In this document: positions 1 through 7,300 of the stretch, one piece after another
Position numbering within the stretch: the first letter of the stretch is position 1
How the letters are laid out: every line of letters starts with the position of its first letter
Source: WJKG01 sp964627305
Lineage (GTDB): Bacteria; Zixibacteria; MSB-5A5; GN15; FEB-12
Reading direction: 5' to 3'
Assembly (NCBI GenBank): GCA_964627305.1
Contig: CAZVHP010000017.1
Span: 1 to 36,207, forward strand
DNA length: 36,207 nt
Position numbers and translations under genes: made by a program
The notes under the pieces: generated by a model
What the model was told of the DNA's origin: nothing
The model's input: only the letters and a program-made list of their open reading frames with translations
Databases searched by the model: none

Positions 1-333
1 CGAAAGGCTACGCTACTTTTTTATCAATTTCCACACCTTTTGAAATTAACTCCTGAGTGGTTTGACCGCGAGTCCACCCTGCGGGACAACGAAGAGTCCG
101 GACTGATTGGCAACGCCATGCAGACGGAGGAATTCATCGGATTCATTGGTGAAATCGTACCACAGAATCCACAACTGGCTTCTTGGTGGAACAAGCTCTG
201 TGCGATCGCCGGCGTTGTGTCGTCCGCTACTTGCTGGTGTGTGGCTGGCGGCTGGTGTCTCGTGGCATGCGTTCCCGCAGCTGGGATAGGATTGACTTGC
301 TTTGTACTGACTATGGCAGATGTCGAGGTATAG
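1..333 (+). CDS. Cys-rich hydrophobic peptide, bacteriocin-like (5' partial)
   Basis: The frame is open from the window edge to the TAG at 331-333, so the start is unresolved. A TTG at 40 and an ATG at 118 are possible internal starts, but neither has a convincing ribosome binding site. The visible product has a charged, acidic N-terminal part (many Glu and Asp) followed by a hydrophobic, Gly/Ala-rich C-terminal segment with six cysteines (LC, TCWC, GWC, AC, LTC). This leader-plus-Cys-rich-core layout, and the spacing of the Gly and Cys residues, recall halocin C8-like peptides. That is a resemblance by eye, not an assignment. The next gene starts inside this one (14-nt overlap), as expected for a coupled partner such as an immunity or transport protein. 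An ordinary small membrane protein is the alternative. Confidence 0.5.
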   Translation, partial: RKATLLFYQFPHLLKLTPEWFDRESTLRDNEESGLIGNAMQTEEFIGFIGEIVPQNPQLASWWNKLCAIAGVVSSATCWCVAGGWCLVACVPAAGIGLTCFVLTMADVEV

Positions 334-580
334 TGTGTCTAGCATGATCTTGCTGTATTTGGATGCTACACTGAAAGTAGTCGGAGTTGTGTTGCTGTTT
401 CTGGCGCACCGGGACCTGAAGCCGGGGTACCAGTGGTTCCGGTTCGACAACCCGTTTAACCCGTTCAAGACCCGGCACTGGTATCGCACACAGGCCGGAT
501 TTCGGCTCGCGATGGCGGGCCTTGTCTGCCTCGTCTTGGGCGGTACAGGAGGTCTCGTCTATCGACTGTGGCTTGCATAA
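320..580 (+). CDS. Small two-TM membrane protein (family member A)
   Basis: An 86-residue protein whose ATG lies inside the end of the preceding Cys-rich peptide gene, suggesting translational coupling. An internal ATG at 344 is an alternative start. It has one hydrophobic segment near the N-terminus (about residues 9-28), a polar, aromatic-rich loop, and a second hydrophobic segment at the C-terminus. The loop and second segment (F-x-P, then TR-x-W-Y/F, then GFRL, and a VY near the end) match the two near-identical proteins at 678-932 and 2909-3163, so I place it as a divergent member of the same family. Function is unknown. Its overlap with the Cys-rich peptide gene makes an immunity-like or export-related role possible, but this is inference. 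Confidence 0.6.
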   Translation: MSRYSVSSMILLYLDATLKVVGVVLLFLAHRDLKPGYQWFRFDNPFNPFKTRHWYRTQAGFRLAMAGLVCLVLGGTGGLVYRLWLA

Positions 581-595
581 TCGTACCTTTGAGGA

Positions 596-621
596 CACCG
601 GAGCTGGTCAAAGCTCCGGTG
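596..621 (+). terminator. Hairpin after the first two genes
   Basis: A perfect 10-bp stem (CACCGGAGCT at 596-605 with AGCTCCGGTG at 612-621) with a 6-nt loop, 15 nt after the stop at 580. A C-rich tract and only two T residues follow, so it is a weak intrinsic terminator or a processing/attenuation hairpin. Confidence 0.45.
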
Positions 622-632
622 CCCCCTTGCGT

Positions 633-661
633 GGCGCCAATCTCTCCAACACCTGACACCT
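633..661 (+). repeat. 29-nt conserved leader block, copy 1
   Basis: This 29-nt block, starting GGCGCC and ending GACACCT, is identical to 2864-2892. Both copies sit 16 nt before the start of a paralogous two-TM protein gene. It may be a shared regulatory leader or simply the edge of the duplication. Confidence 0.7.
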
Positions 662-677
662 TAGAAGGGGGAGACAA

Positions 678-932
678 ATGGGTGGAGTACTCAGTCTGGT
701 TAGCTTAATTCTCTTGCTCACCGGGATTGTGATGATATTCGTGGCGATGAATCACCGCTCACCACAGCATCCGTTCGAGTCCGGCAGCACTCGTGCCCGC
801 GATCTGTTCCGGCCTATCTGGATGACGCGAGACTGGTTCACCCCGCCGGGATTTCGCTTGCACCTGCTCGGCTATCTACTACTGGCCCTGGCGTGTCTGA
901 TAATGTCGGTGTATTACTGGTTCTTGAAGTGA
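678..932 (+). CDS. Small two-TM membrane protein (family member B1)
   Basis: An 84-residue protein with a strong purine-rich ribosome binding site (GGGGGAGA) just before its ATG. Residues about 4-24 and 62-82 are hydrophobic and probably membrane-spanning. Between them is a roughly 35-residue loop with an HRSPQHPFESG run, then a DLFRPIW motif and a DWFTPPG motif. The loop is almost unchanged in the copy at 2909-3163, while the membrane segments differ by many conservative changes. This suggests that the loop carries the function. The match extends upstream into a shared 29-nt leader. I recognise no named family. The gene lies between a Cys-rich peptide/membrane-protein pair and an exported DUF4412-like protein. 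Confidence 0.7.
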   Translation: MGGVLSLVSLILLLTGIVMIFVAMNHRSPQHPFESGSTRARDLFRPIWMTRDWFTPPGFRLHLLGYLLLALACLIMSVYYWFLK

Positions 933-1097
933 GATTGCCATACCCTTGGTGATTCCGGGCGTACGGGGGGGCGACCCCAAGGCGTGGCAGTTGCGACGAC
1001 CGCAAGATCTGACCAAACGGGGATCATTGGCGACACTGGGTTCTGCGACTGGCTCAGGGAAGTGTTTCGATGACACGTACACGTGCTTGAAAGACCA

Positions 1098-1121
1098 GGG
1101 GGAATACGCTCGTATTCCCCC
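1098..1121. other. Perfect 11-bp inverted repeat
   Basis: GGGGGAATACG at 1098-1108 and CGTATTCCCCC at 1111-1121 are perfect reverse complements separated by CT. The repeat lies between the stop at 932 and the ATG at 1159, 37 nt before that start. No T-run follows, so an operator or a 5'-leader hairpin is as likely as a terminator. Confidence 0.6.
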
Positions 1122-1158
1122 TAAGATATCACCAACCTCATCAACGGAGTGTGATACT

Positions 1159-2193
1159 ATGCGGTGCTGCCAATTATCGCGCAAATTCGGTGCTTCTGCG
1201 TTTCTGCTTGTCTTGATTCTATTCAGCTTATGCTCAGGGGCACATGCGGACATCAAGATAACCACACAGGTAGAGATGAGCTTTTCGGGTTTTGTGCTGG
1301 CAAGCTCATCTGTCCATGAGTACTATCGGCCCAATATGGCGCGATTCGATGGAGGGAACCTGTCTCATCCCGAACTAGATGCTGTGTTTCCAGGAATCAA
1401 GGAGTCCCCGGTATCATATAGCATTACAAGATACGACAAGGGCCACGAGTGGATCGTTTGGGATATCGACAGCAGTTACTCTGAAACTCCACTGCAGGAC
1501 CCGGAAGACATCCCGGATACGTCAGCGTCCTACTCATCCGAGGAACTGCAAAGCCTGCGGGAATCCGCCATCTGGATATACAGCAGCTATGAGTTAGGTG
1601 ACAGCACAATTGGCGGCTACCCGTGTCAGGGCTTGCGAATCACGGCAACTGAGTTGACCGGCCAGAGCAGGATGGTAATAGAGGTATGGACCTCTCGGGA
1701 TTTCGAGTGGTACCGTGAGTTTGTTGGTCATGAGGCCAATAAGAGGCTTCAGGAAGACATGAATCCGTTTCAGACAGCACCACTGATTCTGGCCATGGGC
1801 CATCAACTGGGGCTTGACGCGGACGAGCTCCGTGCCAGGGTCTCAGAGCTTCAGGGAATTACCATTGTGGCCTCACTGAGGCTCTCTGGCTGTCCCGATG
1901 CTATCAATCGGGCGGACGATTCAATCGCGCCCGTGAGCGAGACTCGCCAGATCACGGAATCGCCGAAAGATCCCTATGAGCAGGTGTTTGATTTTCTCGA
2001 CAAGCCGGACACTGCCTCTGCTATGGTGGACTCGGCAGCGCTGGCAGACTTGAAAGAAACCCTCCTGGCTGCGAGAGCAGACGGCGCTCATAGTGAATTC
2101 ATGGCCTTTATTATGCGAATCACCGAGGTGGATCTGGCGCCGCTGCCTGACAGCCTCTTCGAATTACCAAAGGGATACAAGAAGTCAAGATAG
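1159..2193 (+). CDS. Exported DUF4412-like protein
   Basis: I chose the ATG at 1159 because it follows a GGAG at 1146-1149 and begins a classic signal peptide: Arg/Lys-containing N-terminus, hydrophobic core at about residues 12-24, and an AHA-type cleavage site near residue 30. The frame is open further upstream, but the extra residues look non-coding. The mature protein, about 315 residues, has a beta-rich N-terminal half with a GYPCQGLRI motif followed by an EVWTSRDF motif. The C-terminus ends in LFELPKGYKK. This layout (a modified residue or peptide measured against 'GY.C..' and 'EVW', ending in a 'F.LP.GY.K' tail) resembles DUF4412 periplasmic proteins, whose fold is LolA/LolB-like. Function is unknown. 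It probably sits in the periplasm. Only two cysteines remain after signal cleavage. Confidence 0.6.
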   Translation: MRCCQLSRKFGASAFLLVLILFSLCSGAHADIKITTQVEMSFSGFVLASSSVHEYYRPNMARFDGGNLSHPELDAVFPGIKESPVSYSITRYDKGHEWIVWDIDSSYSETPLQDPEDIPDTSASYSSEELQSLRESAIWIYSSYELGDSTIGGYPCQGLRITATELTGQSRMVIEVWTSRDFEWYREFVGHEANKRLQEDMNPFQTAPLILAMGHQLGLDADELRARVSELQGITIVASLRLSGCPDAINRADDSIAPVSETRQITESPKDPYEQVFDFLDKPDTASAMVDSAALADLKETLLAARADGAHSEFMAFIMRITEVDLAPLPDSLFELPKGYKKSR

Positions 2194-2255
2194 GAGTTGT
2201 GTTAACCAGGCCGGGTGGTCCGGACGCCAGTCCTGCAGTGTCCAGGTGTGGGGCA

Positions 2256-2274
2256 GCCCGCCTTAAAGGCGGGC
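2256..2274 (+). terminator. Hairpin terminator after DUF4412-like gene
   Basis: GCCCGCCTT and AAGGCGGGC form a perfect 9-bp inverted repeat around a single A (in practice a shorter stem with a TTAAA loop), 62 nt after the stop. CC-TTCTG follows rather than a long T-run, so termination may be partial. Confidence 0.5.
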
Positions 2275-2288
2275 CTTCTGAGCAAGGG

Positions 2289-2551
2289 TGCGTACCGCCG
2301 CGCACCGTCGTAACGTACTCTCCGACAATACAATACAGCGTCCGTAATGCCCCCTGCGTACCGAGCTGCGTACTTTGGGTTCCCCTGTTAAGATGTTATG
2401 CCACAATGCTCTACCAGCGCCGGAACGGCCCCTGCGTACCCGGGTGCGAACCGGCGCGTTTTCGGCGTAAGCTAATATCATACAGTCGGATACAGCGATT
2501 CTGCCGCGATCAGCTGCGTACTTTCGGACTGTTTTTCACGCTCCTGCGTAC
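2289..2551. repeat. Cluster of CTGCGTAC octamers
   Basis: Exact CTGCGTAC occurs at 2354, 2366, 2432, 2514 and 2544. A TGCGTAC copy lies at 2289. Spacing is irregular (12, 66, 82 and 30 nt). Following bases alternate between C-rich and TTT(G/C)GG contexts. No gene overlaps the cluster. Confidence 0.6.
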
Positions 2552-2632
2552 CCCGCCGGAAAGGCGGCCTCGTCTCTGTAAGCGCTTGTCAATGAGATGG
2601 TTACATGGCCACAAGGCCGGCCCTGTTCAATT

Positions 2633-2650
2633 TTGGCACAGTAGTTGCAT
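2633..2650 (+). promoter_or_regulatory. Sigma-54 type promoter match
   Basis: TTGGCAC, then five bases, then TTGCAT matches the -24/-12 consensus with the exact GG-N10-GC spacing. Only the base after TGGCAC deviates (A for G). Transcription would run toward the two-TM protein gene at 2909, leaving a leader of about 250 nt. No enhancer-binding protein gene is in view. Confidence 0.4.
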
Positions 2651-2863
2651 TACGGGTTTGTGATCTCTCCACGACATGGCGGGATCTTTCTATGAGGCGT
2701 GTGTTAGCAGAGAGGCCGGGCCCGGACACGAGGCCACGGGGCTGTGGGGGCGGACGCCGGTGAGGCGGTCTTTGCAGCCTCTCCCGGGCCCGGCCACGAT
2801 TAACGACTACTTGCCATGGCAAGCCACGGCCAGAGAGAAAGCGTGTTGCGTCGCCTGTCCGTA

Positions 2864-2892
2864 GGCGCCAATCTCTCCAACACCTGACACCT
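2864..2892 (+). repeat. 29-nt conserved leader block, copy 2
   Basis: Identical to 633-661 and placed at the same distance before the paralogous start codon at 2909. Outside this block the two upstream regions diverge at once, so this marks the left edge of the duplication. Confidence 0.7.
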
Positions 2893-2908
2893 CACAGAGG
2901 GAGGATGA

Positions 2909-3163
2909 ATGCCCAAAGTTCTTAGTTTGATCGGCCTGGTGTTCATACTCACCGGCATCGTGCTGACATTGGTGGCGATGAATCATCGCTCACCACAACA
3001 TCCGTTCGAGTCCGGCAGCACTCGTGCCCGCGATCTGTTCCGGCCCATCTGGATGATGCGCGACTGGTTCACCCCACCCGGATACTCGTTGCACCTGCTC
3101 GGCTATGTGCTGCTTGCTCTGGGTTGTCTGATAATGCCGGTGTATCACTGGCTTCTGAAGTGA
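2909..3163 (+). CDS. Small two-TM membrane protein (family member B2)
   Basis: An 84-residue paralogue of 678-932, with the ribosome binding site AGAGGGAGG ahead of its ATG. By eye about 66 of 84 residues are identical. The polar loop between the two hydrophobic segments is identical over 28 residues, and differences are concentrated in the two membrane segments (for example F-to-Y and R-to-S after the second PPG). It follows a possible sigma-54 promoter at 2633 and is followed by another small membrane protein gene. Function is unknown. Confidence 0.7.
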   Translation: MPKVLSLIGLVFILTGIVLTLVAMNHRSPQHPFESGSTRARDLFRPIWMMRDWFTPPGYSLHLLGYVLLALGCLIMPVYHWLLK

Positions 3164-3286
3164 GGTTGCCATGCCTGGTGGTCGGGGTGCATGAACTGAC
3201 TGACGCAAAGGTGTAGTGGTTGCGATGACCGCCGATTGCCTCGTTGCAGGAAGGCCCGAGTCGAGAATAGAAACGGAGTGAGACTT

Positions 3287-3562
3287 ATGCAAACTGAACA
3301 GACCATGTCCTGCAAGACACAGACCAGCTACATGGTCGCCTCGCTGGTGGCGGTGGGCGTGGCACTGCTGGTATCGTGGCTGTCGCCGCCGCCGGAGTTG
3401 CCATCGTTCCTGTTCGGCTTCGTGTTCCTGTTTGTCCTCAACGCCGCCTTTGGCGAGGGTGGCAGGCGCACCTTCCAGCGGGTCGTCATCATCCCGCTGG
3501 CCGCCGGCTTCTCAGTGGTCGGGGTGCACCACGTTGTCGGGCAGTACCTGTTTCAATTTTGA
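3287..3562 (+). CDS. Small three-TM membrane protein
   Basis: A 91-residue protein. I chose the ATG at 3287 because GGAG lies 9 nt upstream; the frame is open to 3236 but has no start signal there. Three hydrophobic segments fall at about residues 15-33, 39-56 and 66-85. A short basic loop (GEGGRRTFQR) separates the second and third and probably faces the cytoplasm. Proline-rich PPPEL lies between the first two. I do not recognise the family. It is co-oriented with, and 123 nt downstream of, the two-TM protein gene, so the two may be transcribed together. Confidence 0.55.
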   Translation: MQTEQTMSCKTQTSYMVASLVAVGVALLVSWLSPPPELPSFLFGFVFLFVLNAAFGEGGRRTFQRVVIIPLAAGFSVVGVHHVVGQYLFQF

Positions 3563-4391
3563 GGGGAGATACCACCTGGTTGGCACCGGCCAGCACATCG
3601 TTCCGAATGCACCGGGATCATGGTCCGCGGCCCGGCGCCATCAAACACCAATTCACCACTCCGAGCACAAGCAGGCACGTGTAACTCAGACCACATGTGC
3701 CCCGTATTAGATTGAGAATCAATCGGTTCTGGCGGTCATTGGTTATCCTTTGAGAACAATCTCCGAGTCCGTACGTAATACAGCTACTGCTGCGGTCGAC
3801 ATCGGCACAGGGCTCCCATCGGGCTAAAATCCTTGCGTCGTCGGCCGATTAGTATTACGTTGAACAACCTGCAAGCATGATAAATCACGGATTCCCCGGC
3901 GCAGGCGGGTCGCGAGAAAGGATGGATGTCCCGGTTTCCGGGCCGAGGCTCAGTGATTGTGCAACGAGAAGGCAGCGGACCTAACTTATGGTGTACTAAC
4001 GGTGTTTCTTGTTGACACTGCACGTCATCTCACGTAGTTTTCGGCCCCAGGATGGAAGAATTCCGGTTTTGGAAAAGGCCACTCATGACTGTCCCGGCTG
4101 CTGTTTGCGGGAAAAAGAGTAAGGAAATTGGCTAATCTTCCGATCATTATAGGGACCGAGGCAGTGTAGCGCTGACTGGAACGAGGGCGCCCGACTCGGC
4201 AGAACAGTCAGGGAAGACGAAAACGACACAAGGAGGAAGACCTGTTTGCTGTACCACGGACTGAGCAAATCCACCCCGCAGGGGACCTCAAAAAAAAACT
4301 TTTCATTGAGTTGAAAAACAGGTAGGTAGTTGAACATAAGGACAAGAAAAGGGAACTTCTAAACCCAATTGTATTCAAGGAGATTTTCAGG
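3563..4391. other. 829-bp intergenic region
   Basis: I see no gene here. Open frames on either strand lack start signals and have Arg/Pro-rich products without recognisable motifs. The last 80 bases are A-rich and presumably hold the promoter of the lipoprotein gene at 4392 (for example TTGAAA at 4313 with AACATA 16 nt on, a weak match). AAGGAG sits just ahead of its ATG. Confidence 0.5.
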
Positions 4392-7300
4392 ATGAAGCGC
4401 AACACCAAATTCCTATTGGCGCTCCTTTTTTCTATGAGCGCATTGGTAGGACTGGGCTTGTTCACAGGCTGCGGTGATGACACGACGAACGTTGTCACAA
4501 ACCCGCCAGATACTCCGGTCGACTCCGTGATTGGTACCATTCACGGTCAGGTCCAGGATGCCTGGGACGGTGCCCTAATGGAATCCGTGTGGGTGTACTG
4601 GACCCACAAGGGTGTGAGAGACTCGGCCATGACCGATGCCAGAGGTCTGTGGTCCACGGGTCCGACCCTCTCGCCCGGTAACTTCAATTTCACGTTCACG
4701 ATTGGCGGTTACGCCACGGCTCTTGAGGCCGGTACCATTCGGAGTCTCGATCAGCTCACGATCGACCACTCCGGTACCTACACCGATGAGGCAGTGGTGG
4801 ATATCGTTATGTATCCGATGAACGGTGGCCTCCAGGGACGTCTGTACGAGGCTCTTCCGGTCGGCTCCCCGAAGGATGGCGATCTTGAGTTCAAGCTCGA
4901 TGATCCCAACCTGCTCGGTGTCGTCGCGGGTGTGACCGTAACTCTGGATTACTCGGACTTCAACATCGTCCCGAACAAGTACACGACCACCACCGATGAG
5001 AATGGTCTGTATTCCTTCACCAACGTGCCCGCTGCTATCAATAGCGGTGGTGACATGGTGAAGCTGACCACGGCGGCGTTCCAGTCCAGTGGTCAGACGT
5101 TTGGCGCTACCGAGTACGACGCCACTACCGGTCTGCCGGCCCTGACCTCCGGTATGACGGTCGCTGTACCGAACATCTATGCCCCGGTGCAGGGTGAAGC
5201 ACAGCTCGACCTGACGTTTGCTCCGGTGGTGCTGGAGTACAACTTCATCGGCGGTGATTTCGGTGTTACCACGAATATCGTCGTTGACTTCTCGGACGCC
5301 ATGAACCCTGACCAGACGACGGTCACGTTCAAGGACGGTCCGCTGGTTGGCGGCGTACCTTCGGGTGCCGCGGTGGCCCATACCAAGACGTGGGCGACTG
5401 ACTACAAGCAGTTGACTATCGATCCGGTACCTCCGTTGACCACCGGCTCGACTTACTCGATCAAGATCGAGGGCAAGTCTGCCGATGGCCGGACGCTCAA
5501 GGATGCCGATGCCACCAACGACTTCAAGCGCAATATCTATACCCAGCCGGGTATTGAGTTGTTGTCCGCCAACTTCGTCGAATTCGGCGCCGGCGTGAAC
5601 AACTTCGCGCTCGATGCCAACATCTGGCTGGTGTTCGACATGACCCCGGATACGACGGTTGCGGGCACCTATGTGCGCCTGAGAGACGTTACGGATGGCA
5701 ACACCCTGGTGGAGATTGCCTGGACCAACCCGGGCGACACCATCAAGATCAATCCGGTCGAAGACCTGTTCACCAACCACGAGTACAAGGTTGAGTTCAA
5801 GGTCTACTCGTCACTGCCGGGCGACTACGCCAGCGATGCCGAGGACCTGGCCGGCATTACCTTTGAGACCATCAGCACAGTTGCGGTCCCGGGACAGGTG
5901 ACCAATTTCGCGCTGAACTACTTGGGGACGAAGAAGTTCAACTTCAACGACACCCTGGTCAAGTTCAAGTGGGATCCGGTTGACGATGCTGATGAGTACG
6001 AAATCTATGCCAAGAACAACAAGTCGATGAGCAACTACATTCCGGTACTCGCGGAAGTCGAACACGCTGACCACCTGACCAGTCAGGTCGGTACGGTGGA
6101 CTTCACGAATACCGGTGACTATCCGTCAATCGCCGGCTTCGACATTTACACCTCCGATGACATCGTGACTCCGTTCACCAACGGTGCCCAGGTGACCTTC
6201 AAGGTGCGTGCGGTCAACTCCGCCGGCGCCGGTCCGTGGTCGTCTGAGATCACGGTGCGAGACGAGGTCAAGCCGACTCCGGCTGTGACGGTGTCAGTGC
6301 CTGATTCGACTGTTGATGAAGACATGTATGCAGCCTACGTTACTGGCGAGGGCTACAACAAGTACGATCCCATCAAGGGTCAGGACATCAGTGCCGATGC
6401 CTCTGATTCCGATACGGCCTACACCGTCCGGGTGTGGTTTGACGAGATGGAGTACCTGTCTGACAACGTGACTATCAGCTTCATTGAGGGTGGCGGTGAT
6501 CCTGATTATGTTCTGCCGGCTGCTGCGGCTGAGTGGAATTGGCAGGGTGCCTCGACCCGTGACGGTTACGCCGAGATAACGGTTCCGGCCGGTAAGATGG
6601 CTGCGGTAGATACTTTGGCAATCACGTTTACCGATAATTCAGGTAATGATACCACTATCTATCACCAGCTCCTGCCGGTGCTGACGATCACGGCTCCGAC
6701 CGACACGACGAGCAACTTCCACAAGAAGGTTGGTGTCGATGACTTCACGGTCAAGTGGACCTACTCCAACCATGACTTCAACGACGGCAATCAGCTTGCT
6801 GGTGCCGACTCCCTTGATCTGCTGCTGTCTGTCGACGGTGGTGTGACTTGGTTTGACACGACCGATACCTACGCTGTCGTAAGCGACGGCGGTGGAAAGG
6901 CTCTTGAGCTGGCGACGGTGCTGGGTGCCAGTCACAGTGCGGATACCATCCGTGCCGCCGCTGCGAAGCTCGGTTTGAAGAAGAACGGTTGTGATGACTG
7001 CTTCATCTACACCACTGAGAGCTTCGTCTGGGGCGGTCTGAAGTGGACCATACCTGCGGCTGACTCGACGGCGATCGTCAATGACGATTCGACCTACTAC
7101 GATGCCGATGGGTTCATCGCATCCACCGTGCCACTCACATTCGAGGTAATTGGTCTGGACTCCGTGATCATCCTGATCAATGATCAGGCTGCGACGGTCC
7201 ATGCGGATACCATTTATCCGACTGACCCGACGGTACTTGAGGTGATCGAGGTTGACTTCACGCCTCCGCAGAAGTCCACTGGTGGCGCCGACTACACGGG

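Larger units (their letters stand above)
2194..2908. other. 715-bp non-coding stretch with repeats
   Basis: I see no credible gene here; the open frames at 2199-2663 and 2676-2864 lack ribosome binding sites and have low-complexity, Arg/Pro/Cys-rich products. The stretch holds a terminator-like hairpin at 2256-2274, a cluster of CTGCGTAC repeats at 2289-2551, a second small hairpin at 2554-2568 (CCGCC/GGCGG), a sigma-54 promoter match at 2633-2650 and the 29-nt leader at 2864-2892. Confidence 0.6.

Noticed and set aside
618..630. Possible second sigma-54 promoter upstream of the gene at 678
   Set aside because: GG and GC are only nine bases apart and the TGGCAC element is poor.
2199..2663. 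154-codon open frame on the + strand
   Set aside because: GTG start without ribosome binding site, low-complexity Arg/Pro/Cys-rich product, and it runs across the repeat cluster.
3784..4023. 79-codon open frame on the - strand
   Set aside because: No ribosome binding site, no hydrophobic or domain pattern, mixed composition; likely chance.
4575..5780. Long antisense open frame (401 codons) inside the lipoprotein gene
   Set aside because: It is a shadow of the GC-biased codons of the + strand gene; the product is Arg/Gly/His-rich with no family features.
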